DNA of 64,000 bases from Zoogloea sp. LCSB751 (GTDB lineage Bacteria; Pseudomonadota; Gammaproteobacteria; Burkholderiales; Rhodocyclaceae): NCBI RefSeq assembly GCF_002028455.1, contig NZ_MWUM01000006.1, positions 124,001 to 188,000 of the forward strand. The letters run 5' to 3'. The translations under genes and the position numbers were made by a program. Below, one piece after another: positions 9,638 through 18,177 of this stretch. Within the stretch, counting starts at the first letter, position 1, and each line of letters starts with the position of its first letter. The notes below the pieces were generated by a model. It searched no databases. It worked only from the letters and a program-made list of their open reading frames with translations, and was not told the DNA's origin.

Positions 9638-10267
9638 ATGCCTGAGCCTTCATCGCTGTTCCCGGCGAGACAGGTGGAACTTATCGGAACTACTGCGCCT
9701 CGTGTGTCCGGGACAGGTGAAATTCCAAGCTCAACGGCGTTTTCAAGCATCCTTGAAAACGCCGTCTCACGTTCGGCGGCTGCCAATACTGCCTCAAGTG
9801 ACAATTTCGACCCCGCCGGAAAATTGACTCTTGGCACTACCCATTCATCTCATTTACCAGCGAACGAGAACGGTTCAAACAACAAAAACAGAGATTTTCA
9901 ACAGAAAATGCTCGGAATAAGGGCCTATAGGCAGCAGATTCTTGCGTCCAATATCGCCAACGCTGACACGCCAGACTACAAAGCGATGGATATTGAAATT
10001 ACCGAGGCCGCCAGTGCCGATCAATCCCCTCCTCTTCAGTTGAACACTTCTTCGCCAGGGCATTTGAAGGGAAATTCTTCTTGGCAGTCGCCAGCCGTCA
10101 GCCTTAAGTACCATGTCCCCTCTCAGGCCGCGGTTGACGGAAATACCGTCGAAATGGATGTCGAGCGCCAGAAGTTCGCGGAGAATTCATTGATGTATCA
10201 ATTCTCCCTTGATCGGGTTGGTGGTGAGTTCAAGGACATGAAAGAGTTATTTCAATCACTGAAATAA
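9638..10267 (+). CDS. Orphan FlgB-like rod protein with long N-terminal extension
   Basis: The C-terminal 120 or so residues match the flagellar rod protein FlgB closely: an N-proximal ASNIANADTPDYKA motif, a Y-VPSQ segment, the DGNTVEMDVER motif and a C-terminal FKDMKELFQSLK. FlgB is normally about 130-140 residues; this one is 209, with a Ser-rich, apparently disordered extension of about 85 residues in front. The start at 9638 has AACGAGG upstream. No other flagellar gene is in the window: it sits between metal genes and a HEPN-like gene. It may be a decoy, a captured fragment, or a secreted protein reusing the FlgB export signal. Confidence 0.8.
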   Translation: MPEPSSLFPARQVELIGTTAPRVSGTGEIPSSTAFSSILENAVSRSAAANTASSDNFDPAGKLTLGTTHSSHLPANENGSNNKNRDFQQKMLGIRAYRQQILASNIANADTPDYKAMDIEITEAASADQSPPLQLNTSSPGHLKGNSSWQSPAVSLKYHVPSQAAVDGNTVEMDVERQKFAENSLMYQFSLDRVGGEFKDMKELFQSLK

Positions 10268-10336
10268 ATAATCGTGTTAGAGAACTAAGGTTGGTGTCTT
10301 GCAGGGTCGCAGGCAAAAAAATTCGATGGAGTTCAC

Positions 10337-11548
10337 GTGATGTCCAATAAAAATTCTCATAAGAAGTCCGCTCAGAAACCCGGAAAGCAGAAGGCTAGCT
10401 CCACGAGTACGTGCCTTTATCGCGTACTTGGGTATCAGCCTCTATCAGTGGATATGGTGGCGCAAACCCTGAAGGGACTGTCAATCCAGAAAACGCCGTG
10501 CAATATCTCTATCCGAAGTGCTCAATCAGAAACCGCCGTGCAGCTTCAAACCGGTGGATCTATCTTGGCAATTGAATTTGAGGCTGAGCCTAACTTCGAC
10601 CTTGTCGCCGCTGCCCGACGAGGTCTCTCGCTACTAGAGGATTTCCTCTCAGCGATCGCTCTGGTACACGGATCGACATTCCAGACTACTGAACCGCTAC
10701 AAGTGGCACGCTTAGGGGCGGAGAAGGTTGATGAATGCGAATTCCTAATGTTTAAGCGACTGCCGCTGAAGCATTGGAGTAAGCCAATTACGCAGCAAAC
10801 CGTTGCAAAGGCAAAACACCTCCTGGCGCACTGGGATGGCTTGGAATCTGGGCATAGACTTCGAAGGGCCGCTCTGCAATATCGAGAGGCGATTGGAAAC
10901 CTGGACGACACTACCGCATTCCAGGAAGCCTACATTGGCCTTGAATCGATGGAGCCACCGCTTGCTAAAGCGGCAGGGCTACCGCCAGGTACGGAAGAGG
11001 TGAAAGGTTCCTGTGAGTCATGCGGACATCAGTTCACAAGAAAGAGAACATCTCTAGTCGGTGTTCGCGCGTTCGTTTTGGATAGCATCGACCCGGAATC
11101 GGCTGAAGCGGGCCGGAAAGCAGATTGGAAATTGATCAATTCGCTCCGCAACGATCTTATGCACGGCTTGGCCGACCCAGAGAAGCTAGCTGACCGGCCC
11201 CATAAAGCCCTCCTTGCCGCGATGCACCATCTTCACGCATCTATCTGCGTTGCCTCACATGCAGCCGACCTTTCCACGGGGCGATACCAGCTCGCACGAG
11301 GTGGTCCAGTCTATCTCGTTGGCGGAAACTACAAAACGACTTCTTGGCCAGCGCTCCACGAATGGGGGACAGCCATTGAAATCACCGACGTCACGTGGGT
11401 TCCGCACAAGCAGTATGGGTTTGTACCGGAGATGAACTTCAAGAATGAAGGACTGAAGGATCTCGAAATCGGCATCGCAGTGCTGGGCGAGCCTTTCTCG
11501 TTCGCTACGATGCACTCCATCCAAGCCACAAGGTTTGAGCGCGACTAG
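10337..11548 (+). CDS. Apea-like HEPN candidate, possible RNase
   Basis: A 403-residue protein of unknown family, visibly lower in GC than the czc genes. The middle part (about residues 165-305) is helical and contains the sequence LRNDLMHG, which places R271 and H276 in the R-x4-H arrangement of HEPN ribonucleases, preceded by a CxxC pair (C226, C229). The helical layout resembles Apea-like HEPN domains of abortive-infection proteins. The N-terminal 160 residues and the C-terminal 100 look like separate beta-rich domains. A role as stress- or phage-activated RNase is an inference from one motif and island context; no partner gene is obvious. Confidence 0.6.
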   Translation: MMSNKNSHKKSAQKPGKQKASSTSTCLYRVLGYQPLSVDMVAQTLKGLSIQKTPCNISIRSAQSETAVQLQTGGSILAIEFEAEPNFDLVAAARRGLSLLEDFLSAIALVHGSTFQTTEPLQVARLGAEKVDECEFLMFKRLPLKHWSKPITQQTVAKAKHLLAHWDGLESGHRLRRAALQYREAIGNLDDTTAFQEAYIGLESMEPPLAKAAGLPPGTEEVKGSCESCGHQFTRKRTSLVGVRAFVLDSIDPESAEAGRKADWKLINSLRNDLMHGLADPEKLADRPHKALLAAMHHLHASICVASHAADLSTGRYQLARGGPVYLVGGNYKTTSWPALHEWGTAIEITDVTWVPHKQYGFVPEMNFKNEGLKDLEIGIAVLGEPFSFATMHSIQATRFERD

Positions 11549-11631
11549 AAGTTATGAAGCCTAGTTCTGACGTTGAACGCCAGCTTCTGACTGGCGCCAA
11601 CTTCAGCTTAGGTTCGGCCCCCGCGACTACG

Positions 11632-13869
11632 TCAGGGTTTGCGATCTCGTAACAGCCGCAGCCCGTTGAACACCACCAGCAAGCTGGCCCCCATGTCGGC
11701 AAATACCGCCATCCACATCGTGGCGTGATCGAAGAGGGCCAGCAGCAGGAAAACGAATTTGATGCCCAGGGCCAGGGTGATGTTCTGCCAGAGCACGGAA
11801 TGCGTTTGCATGGACAGGCGGATAGTCTCCGGCACACGCCGCAGATCGTCGTTCATGATAACCACGTCGGCCGCCTCCATGGCGGTATGGGTGCCAGCGC
11901 TGCCCATCGCAAAACCGATATCCGCCGTTGCAAGTGCAGGCGCATCGTTGATACCGTCCCCCACCATGGCGACGGGGTCGCCGACGCTGGCCAGCGCACG
12001 GATGGCATCCAGCTTTTCTTCTGGCAACAGATTCGCGCGCACATCTTGGATGCCAGCCTGGGCGGCAATGCTGGATGCAGTGGCGGGGTTATCTCCGGTC
12101 AGCATGACAGGGGTCACGCCGAGCTTCAGCATCTCCCCGATGGCTTCCTGAGAACTCGCCTTGATGGTGTCCGCAACAGCGAACATGACCAAGACTGTTT
12201 CCCGGTTGGCCAATATGGCGACGGTACGTCCCTGACGCTCATGCTCGAACAGGAGCGCTTCAAGTTCCGGAGAACACTGATCTCGGTCATGAATCCAGCG
12301 ATGGTTACCCAGCACGTAATCGTGTCCGGCGATCGTCCCAAAGACACCACGCCCAGCCTCAGCGCCAAAGTCTTGCACGTCCATTTGCTCGGGCAGTGCC
12401 AGCCCAGTGGCCACAGCCTTGGACACCGGATGGTCAGAGCGTCCGGCCAAGGCGAACGCAATGCGCAAGACATCGGGTTCGGGGAGAGCCTTGGAGAGAA
12501 TGACTTGAGCGACGAGTTTGGGGCGACCTTCAGTAACCGTGCCAGTCTTATCCAGCGCCACCGCCTTGAGTTTCCGGGCCTCCTCCAGGTACGCGCCACC
12601 CTTAATCAGAATGCCGCGTCGCGCCGCAGCAGCCAAGCCGCTGACCACCGTAACCGGGGTCGAAATGACGAGGGCGCAAGGACAGGCAATGACCAGCATG
12701 ACCAGTGCCTTGTAGAGGCTGGCCATCCAGGTCCAACCCAACGCCAAGGGACCGACAAGTGCGACGCCTACGGCCAGGACAAAGACGCCAGGCGTGTAGA
12801 TGGCAGCAAAACGGTCAACAAACCGCTGCGTGGGTGCGCGCGAACCCTGGGCTTCCTCAACGGCATGAATGATGCGGGCCAGCACGGTATCGCTCGCCGG
12901 GGCCGTCACCTCAAACTCCAATGCGCTGCTTTGATTGATGGTGCCAGCAAATACCTCGTCGCCCGGTCCCTTCTCAATAGGCATACTTTCGCCGGTCACC
13001 GGGGACTGGTCGACCGCGCTGTTGCCTAAGGTAACTTTGCCGTCCAGTGCAAAACGCTCACCAGGACGGACACGGACTATCTGGCCCACCTGGATTTCCT
13101 TGGCCAGAATTTGAAGCCACGAGCCATTCGGTTGACGCACCTCAGCCTGCTGTGGCGATAACTCGAGGAGGCTCTTGATAGCGTTGCGAGCGCGGTCCAC
13201 TGCACGGGCTTCAATGAGTTCGGCAATCGCGTAAAGCGCCATCACCATCGCCGCTTCCGGCCATTCGCCAATCACGAAGGCACCTGCCACGGCGACCGAC
13301 ATCAGTGCGTTGATATTGAGCTGCCCACGCAGGATAGCCGCCAGTCCCTTCTTGAAGACGGAAAGCCCCGACAACGCGATGGCTACTCCCGCAATGCCCA
13401 TACCCAGCAGCTTCCAGACAAGGGTTTCGGGAGCAACGTAAGCGACCGCCTCGGCAACAATGGCGACCAGGAGAGCCGCGATGGGTTGCACGAACTGATT
13501 ACGGCTCTGTGCCGCCGAATCAACGCTTGGTTCTTCCGTAGGGAGTTCCGAATCGAAACCGGCCTTCTTGAGGGCTGCTTGAATATCCGACCATGCATCC
13601 GTCGGCACATCGAGGCTCAGGGTTCGAGCCGCCAGGTCAAACGACAAGCGACGGATAGCGGGAAATTGCTCCAGCGCACGACGAATTTGCGCTTCTTCCG
13701 TCGGGCAGTCCATCGCAGGAACCCGTAGAAGAAGTTGCCCTAAAGCGGCCCTTTGCTGCGGACCAGAACCGTCCGCTGGCTTGGCAGAGGCATTGCAGGC
13801 GTGGTTACAGCCGCAGCTGTGTTCATCAGGATGCGCGTTCAAGTTTTTTGCTTCGTGTTGAGCAGACAT
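11632..13869 (-). CDS. cadA: CadA/ZntA-type P1B ATPase (Cd/Zn/Pb export)
   Basis: Cation-exporting P1B-type ATPase of 745 residues. Domains in order: a Cys/His-rich N-terminal tail, one heavy-metal-associated domain with the MDCPTEE motif, paired membrane segments, the CPC transmembrane metal site (IACPCAL), the phosphorylation site DKTGT, and the GDGINDAP hinge. CPC with MDCP fits the Zn/Cd/Pb group rather than copper ATPases. An in-frame GTG at 13911 was rejected because the ATG at 13869 has GGGAGA 8 bases before it and the longer form would overrun the promoter. It is divergent from the cadR-like regulator and shares its operator. Confidence 0.94.
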   Translation of the reverse strand: MSAQHEAKNLNAHPDEHSCGCNHACNASAKPADGSGPQQRAALGQLLLRVPAMDCPTEEAQIRRALEQFPAIRRLSFDLAARTLSLDVPTDAWSDIQAALKKAGFDSELPTEEPSVDSAAQSRNQFVQPIAALLVAIVAEAVAYVAPETLVWKLLGMGIAGVAIALSGLSVFKKGLAAILRGQLNINALMSVAVAGAFVIGEWPEAAMVMALYAIAELIEARAVDRARNAIKSLLELSPQQAEVRQPNGSWLQILAKEIQVGQIVRVRPGERFALDGKVTLGNSAVDQSPVTGESMPIEKGPGDEVFAGTINQSSALEFEVTAPASDTVLARIIHAVEEAQGSRAPTQRFVDRFAAIYTPGVFVLAVGVALVGPLALGWTWMASLYKALVMLVIACPCALVISTPVTVVSGLAAAARRGILIKGGAYLEEARKLKAVALDKTGTVTEGRPKLVAQVILSKALPEPDVLRIAFALAGRSDHPVSKAVATGLALPEQMDVQDFGAEAGRGVFGTIAGHDYVLGNHRWIHDRDQCSPELEALLFEHERQGRTVAILANRETVLVMFAVADTIKASSQEAIGEMLKLGVTPVMLTGDNPATASSIAAQAGIQDVRANLLPEEKLDAIRALASVGDPVAMVGDGINDAPALATADIGFAMGSAGTHTAMEAADVVIMNDDLRRVPETIRLSMQTHSVLWQNITLALGIKFVFLLLALFDHATMWMAVFADMGASLLVVFNGLRLLRDRKP

Positions 13870-13914
13870 CTGCAGTCTCCCGTGGCAAGTTGCCAGTATT
13901 GATACCCCCATTAA

Positions 13915-13940
13915 AATCCCTGGAGTGGCTACAGGGTCAA
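13915..13940 (-). promoter_or_regulatory. MerR-type promoter/operator of cadA
   Basis: Read on the minus strand, TTGACC (13940-13935) and TTTAAT are separated by 19 bp, the over-long spacer typical of MerR-activated promoters. The spacer carries the near-perfect dyad CCCTGTAG-CCA-CTCCAGGG (plus strand 13918-13936, 7 of 8 arm bases matching). The TTGACC-CTGTAG form is the usual ZntR/CadR/PbrR operator. It lies between the divergent cadA and cadR-like genes. Confidence 0.85.
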
Positions 13941-13977
13941 GCCTAGAATACAGACATGTTTCAAGCAGGAGACCGAG

Positions 13978-14436
13978 ATGCGTATTGGTGAACTATCCAA
14001 GGCGACCGGGGTGGATGTCGAAACCATCCGCTACTACGAGAAGGCACAGTTACTGAGCGCTCCAACGCGCAGCGACAACGGCTACCGCACCTACACCCAA
14101 GCCCATTTGGAACGCCTCGCTTTCATTCGCCATTGCCGGGCGCTCGACATTCCCTTGGCTGACGTGCAGCGTTTGCTGTCCTTCGTCGACAGTCCGCAAT
14201 CTGATTGCGGGGAAATCGACCTGCTCATTGACGCGCAACTTGCCAAGGTTAGAGCCCGTCTGGCCAGCATGCAGGCCCTGGAACGCCAACTGGTTGCCTT
14301 ACGCGGTCAGTGTTCGGCCCCTCATAGCGCCTCGGAGTGCGGCATCCTGCATGAACTCGTGGCGGCAGCACATGGTGAAGCTTGCGCCTGTCACCGGGGG
14401 ACCAAGGAAGTTCAAGCGTGGAGCAAGTCGGGATGA
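13978..14436 (+). CDS. cadR: CadR/PbrR-like MerR-family metal regulator
   Basis: Metal-responsive MerR-family activator of 152 residues. The N-terminal winged helix-turn-helix (residues 1-70, beginning MRIGELSKATGV) is followed by a dimerisation helix and a metal loop. Cysteines C77, C112 and C121 match the three Cys that bind Cd(II) or Pb(II) in CadR/PbrR, and a C-terminal CACH (C136, C138, H139) could form the accessory site. It should bind the operator just upstream and turn on the divergent cadA gene when cadmium, lead or zinc rises. Start chosen at ATG 13978 with AGGAGA upstream. Confidence 0.9.
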   Translation: MRIGELSKATGVDVETIRYYEKAQLLSAPTRSDNGYRTYTQAHLERLAFIRHCRALDIPLADVQRLLSFVDSPQSDCGEIDLLIDAQLAKVRARLASMQALERQLVALRGQCSAPHSASECGILHELVAAAHGEACACHRGTKEVQAWSKSG

Positions 14437-14502
14437 ACGCCCCCCTTGAAAACTGTAGATGACACCCCATTATGACCAAGGCAATTCCCAACCTCAAAGG
14501 AA

Positions 14503-14799
14503 ATGACCATGGCAGATTTTTGCATCACAGCAGTCAGGTACAACGAAGATCGCAGCCACATTGAATATGTGCGCGTGAACGAAGAAAAACCGGAAAAAAT
14601 CGGGACAAACCGAACGGTTTCGCGAGCGTTCGTGGCAGACCTCATCCGACTCGGTAAAGCAACGTTCCAAACTAGGACGAAAACCCCTGAAGGCAAGTGG
14701 AAGCTTGGTGCTCCAGTCCACCTCATTGAAGAGATTTACCTGACGACCGACAGAAACAGTACCAAGCGGGACAACTTGGGGAACCTGCCGGAGTTCTAA
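14503..14799 (+). CDS. DUF3892 family protein
   Basis: A 98-residue soluble protein. The pattern ITAVRY near the start, the mid-protein helix with LIRLG, and the C-terminal YLTT...DNLGNLPEF are those of DUF3892, a small family of unknown function common on mobile elements. An AAAGGA sequence lies just before; a second ATG six bases on would remove two residues. It is 66 bp after the cadR-like gene and reads the same way, but I see no functional link. Confidence 0.75.
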   Translation: MTMADFCITAVRYNEDRSHIEYVRVNEEKPEKIGTNRTVSRAFVADLIRLGKATFQTRTKTPEGKWKLGAPVHLIEEIYLTTDRNSTKRDNLGNLPEF

Positions 14800-15033
14800 T
14801 CAGCGTCACCGACACTTCCCAAGTGCCCGGTAGCATCCCCTGCTTTTGAAGAGATTCTTTGATAGTGGTCTTGGTGACGTTTCAGGGGCGATCATCGACA
14901 TGTTGCAGCCATGGTATGGCCACGGGTAACGTTGCCGAGTGCTCTCGCACCTGACAGTCCATTCGATTGGCATTGGATCAGCAGTACTGGCGTGCTACCC
15001 TTTCAAGCCTCTGCGACGCCCTTCACCCCATCG

Positions 15034-16017
15034 ATGATCATCAAAGAAGCCGACGACAAGAAGCCCGCAATTCAGACGCTGCAAGCCCTACTGTCCCGCC
15101 CCGACTGCGGCACCGACACCAGGAAGCGTATCGAACAGGAAATTCGTAACATCCAGGCCGGCATCCGCGGCGAGGAGGAAGCTGCCTACGAGATGCGGGT
15201 CCATTGGGGTGAGTCCAAGAATTGGATGGTCATCCACGACCTGAGAATCGAGGTCAGCGGCCTGGTCGCCCAAATCGACCACCTGCTCATCAACCGTTTC
15301 ATGGAGATCTGGGTCTGCGAGAGCAAGCACTTCTCGGAGGGGATCGCCATCAACGAGCACGGCGAATTTGCTGCCTTCTTTGGGAGCAAACCCTACGGCG
15401 TGCCATCCCCCATCGAGCAGAATGCCAAGCACATCCTGATTCTCAGAAAGCTCTTCGACTCCGGCACAGTCAAGCTGCCGACCCGGCTTGGTTTCACCAT
15501 CAAACCCGACCTGAAGAGCCTCGTCCTCGTCTCGAAGGGTGCCCGCATCAGCCGGCCGAAGGCGAAAATCGATGGTTTGGAGGCCATCATCAAGAATGAT
15601 CAGGTCTTCAAATACATCGACAAGTCGATTGACCAGAACAACAACCCGCTGCTGATGGCGAAGATCATCGGGCAGGACACCCTCGAAGCCTTGGCGCGGG
15701 AGATCGCGCGGCTACACAAGCCGATTGCCTTCGATTGGACGGCAAAATTCGGGCTGCCGAAGGAGACTCCCGTACCGCCGGCGGCGAAACCAGGGCCCGT
15801 TTCAGCGGCACCCAAAGCCGAAGCCGCTGTGGAGGCGCCGGCGCCCGAGAGCGCAAAGCCGGCCGCCGCCGAGGAAAAGCCCAAGCAGAAGCTGATTTGC
15901 CATGCCTGCGGCGCGTCCGTGGGCTACAACGTGGCGAAGTTCTGCTGGTTCAACAAGCCGAAATTCGGCGGCAACATCTATTGCATGGATTGCCAGAAGA
16001 CCGTCTCGGCAACGTAA
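15034..16017 (+). CDS. NERD-domain nuclease-like protein with C-terminal zinc ribbon
   Basis: A 327-residue protein. Residues 40-150 form a NERD (nuclease-related) domain: a GEEEA motif near residue 46, QID with D82, and ExK with E96 and K98, which reproduce the PD-(D/E)xK catalytic pattern. A Pro/Ala-rich linker (about 250-285) leads to a zinc ribbon with CHAC and CMDC pairs. NERD proteins are widespread on plasmids and defence islands and are thought to cleave or bind nucleic acid. The start is uncertain: no strong ribosome-binding site precedes 15034, and the frame stays open to 14911. Confidence 0.75.
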   Translation: MIIKEADDKKPAIQTLQALLSRPDCGTDTRKRIEQEIRNIQAGIRGEEEAAYEMRVHWGESKNWMVIHDLRIEVSGLVAQIDHLLINRFMEIWVCESKHFSEGIAINEHGEFAAFFGSKPYGVPSPIEQNAKHILILRKLFDSGTVKLPTRLGFTIKPDLKSLVLVSKGARISRPKAKIDGLEAIIKNDQVFKYIDKSIDQNNNPLLMAKIIGQDTLEALAREIARLHKPIAFDWTAKFGLPKETPVPPAAKPGPVSAAPKAEAAVEAPAPESAKPAAAEEKPKQKLICHACGASVGYNVAKFCWFNKPKFGGNIYCMDCQKTVSAT

Positions 16018-16124
16018 GCGGCGGCAGAGCCGCGGGCTCCTGTCGCACGTGAGGCCGCACGGCCAGAAGCCAATTTCCGGGCGCTACGGAATTTTCCAAC
16101 AATTTATAAAATTGCTGTGATAGC

Positions 16125-16151
16125 ATTCAATTTCCGCAACAGAAATTGAAT
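16125..16151. promoter_or_regulatory. Perfect 10-bp inverted repeat, likely operator
   Basis: ATTCAATTTC (16125-16134) and GAAATTGAAT (16142-16151) are exact reverse complements separated by 7 bp, ending 12 bp before the start of an HTH-type gene. A second AT-rich dyad (CAATTT-AAATTG, about 16100-16114) lies just upstream. The arrangement fits an autoregulatory operator. Confidence 0.65.
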
Positions 16152-16163
16152 GAGAGTTCGGAA

Positions 16164-16838
16164 ATGGAACACCAGAAAACATTGCCCGCCAGCGAGCGGG
16201 GCATGCAAGTATACAGGTGGCGGACCACGCTCGGGTGGGATTCGGCAAAGGTTGCCAAGCTGCTCGACGTGGGTCCTCGCACCATTGGCCTCTGGGAAAC
16301 AGGCGTCCAGCCAATGCCGGATGCCCGGTGGCGACTCTTCGTCTACGAAGTCATCAACGAGGTCAATCGGATTCCACAAATGGTCGTCGTCGTCGCAGAG
16401 GACGAAGTAACGCCGATCGACGTGGTTTCCGACGCAAATTACGCGGGACTGGCGATCGCCGATGACGGACAAACTGCGCTCATCGCGTCATACGCGATCG
16501 ACCGCCAAACTAACCAGCCACGTCTTCATCGGCAGTTGTTCCGCGTCGCCGCGAACAAACATGTGATTCGCGCAGCAGAGCGCTGGGAAAGTGAGCGCCA
16601 GGTTCCTGACCAGGATCGCGCGGCATACGAGATGCACCGCTGGATGACCCGCCGGGTGCTCCAGGGCGAACTCGGCAACCCGCGGCTGATTATGTTGAAG
16701 CAGGCGATCAACGATGCGAAGGCGGAACTCGACAAGGCGGGCGACGCCCCCGAAGATATCCGCCGAGAGCGAATTGACGCGCTGGATCGGGCAGTGGGCG
16801 CGCTGATCAGGGAAGTCGGCGAAGGTAAATCTCAGTGA
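16164..16838 (+). CDS. HTH-domain protein, probable autoregulated regulator
   Basis: A 224-residue protein. Residues 15-60 look like a helix-turn-helix that reads the way phage/XRE-type domains do (WDSAKVAKLLDVGPRTIGLWE). The remainder is mixed alpha/beta and helical, without a family I can name. The ATG at 16164 is preferred to the TTG at 16146, which lies inside the inverted repeat. The repeat immediately upstream suggests self-repression. It could be an antitoxin or an element-maintenance regulator, but no toxin partner is adjacent on the same transcript. Confidence 0.6.
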   Translation: MEHQKTLPASERGMQVYRWRTTLGWDSAKVAKLLDVGPRTIGLWETGVQPMPDARWRLFVYEVINEVNRIPQMVVVVAEDEVTPIDVVSDANYAGLAIADDGQTALIASYAIDRQTNQPRLHRQLFRVAANKHVIRAAERWESERQVPDQDRAAYEMHRWMTRRVLQGELGNPRLIMLKQAINDAKAELDKAGDAPEDIRRERIDALDRAVGALIREVGEGKSQ

Positions 16839-17022
16839 CGCAAGCATGGGTCCCGTTCGCGTTACTGCGGCCGAACGGGAACCTAGCGGTGGATTGGGAA
16901 CTATAGCCTTGCAGGTATTGATGGACAATGGTTCGGAGGGATGCCGCTCCGCATCTGTTGCAGCAGAGACTTCACGATGTCATTATCGTGCGCTTCCTTA
17001 TCGCTAAGTTCTTTGGCCTGCC

Positions 17023-18177
17023 ATGAGCAGCATTAATCCGAAGCTCATCGCTTCTCGCCTGGCACAGGCAAGAAACCTACAAGCCTTATCAGTCGAGACT
17101 GTCAGTGCGGATACAGGCATTGCGCCTGAGCGATTAGCCATCCTCGAGAACGGATCGGAAGCGCCTTCCGGTGATGAATTGCTGATCCTGGCCAACTACT
17201 ACGCCAGGGATTTTCGGGATTTCATAGACCCATCACGACCTGAGCCGTTCAAGCAGACCGACATCCTCTACCGCAGGCACGGTGAGACCTTCACGCCCAA
17301 CGACCGGCGGGCTATTCAGGAGTTCTGTTTTCTATGTGAGATCGAGGCCACGCTCCAAAAGGAGATGGGCTTTCAGCACACGCCATTCGCTTTTGAGCCT
17401 TCCCCCAACGACCTCCACAAAATCCAAGGGCCGAAGGCCGCAGCAGCACTGCGACAAGCATTAGGCCATCACGGAGCCCAGATCCCTTTGGACGTCTATG
17501 CAGATTTCCGCCGGATAGGGCTTCACATCTTTCGGCGTCGGCTAGCGACCTCCGAGATTTCAGGCCTGTACATTGAGCACCCAATCGCCGGGCATTGCAT
17601 CCTGGTGAATTATGACGATGATATTTACAGGCAACGTTTCTCTGTCAGCCACGAGGCAGCTCATGCCATTTTTGACTCGTCCGACGCAGCCAGCGTGTCC
17701 TACCTGCGTGGCAGCTCAAGATATGACCAACAGGACCTGAAAGAACTTCGGGCAAACCGATTCGCCTCCTGCTACTTGATGCCTCCGGAGCATCTGCCAA
17801 ACGTTCATCGCTGGGACACACAGCAGGCGGTGCACTGGGCGCAGGCACTGAAGGTCAGCACGGAAGCCCTATCATTCGCGCTTCTGACCGCACAGCGTAT
17901 CAACCAGGATACTGCCAAACTGATTCGTTCGGTACGGGTTCCCATGGCTGACAAGGTTGATCCAGAAGCGCCGGACTACCTCACTGAAGTGCAGGTCAAC
18001 AGGCGCAAGCAACTACTCGAACGAGGCTTGTCAGACTACTACGTCGGCCTTTGCTTCGAGGCGCATCAGCGGGGCCTGATCTCGGCCGGCCGCTTGGGCG
18101 AGGCCTTGCTTGCTGACCACAGGGAGACACGCGAAATCTCCATTCTTTACGGCCGGAGCATCGTCAATGAGCTATGA
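17023..18177 (+). CDS. HTH-ImmA/IrrE metallopeptidase
   Basis: A 384-residue two-domain protein. An XRE-type helix-turn-helix occupies roughly residues 7-65, and an ImmA/IrrE zinc peptidase domain lies from about 155 to 260 with H210-E211-x2-H214 as the HExxH motif and E241 in ELRANRFA as the third ligand. Such proteins cleave a repressor or antitoxin in response to stress, as in ICEBs1 and Deinococcus. It overlaps the next gene, a PIN nuclease, by 11 bp, so the two are surely co-translated. ATG start at 17023; the GTG/TTG codons upstream are unsupported. Confidence 0.87.
   Translation: MSSINPKLIASRLAQARNLQALSVETVSADTGIAPERLAILENGSEAPSGDELLILANYYARDFRDFIDPSRPEPFKQTDILYRRHGETFTPNDRRAIQEFCFLCEIEATLQKEMGFQHTPFAFEPSPNDLHKIQGPKAAAALRQALGHHGAQIPLDVYADFRRIGLHIFRRRLATSEISGLYIEHPIAGHCILVNYDDDIYRQRFSVSHEAAHAIFDSSDAASVSYLRGSSRYDQQDLKELRANRFASCYLMPPEHLPNVHRWDTQQAVHWAQALKVSTEALSFALLTAQRINQDTAKLIRSVRVPMADKVDPEAPDYLTEVQVNRRKQLLERGLSDYYVGLCFEAHQRGLISAGRLGEALLADHRETREISILYGRSIVNEL

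Noticed and set aside
11725..13029. Long open frame on the plus strand opposite cadA
   Set aside because: It is the antisense of a clearly conserved P-type ATPase; the high GC content keeps such frames open.
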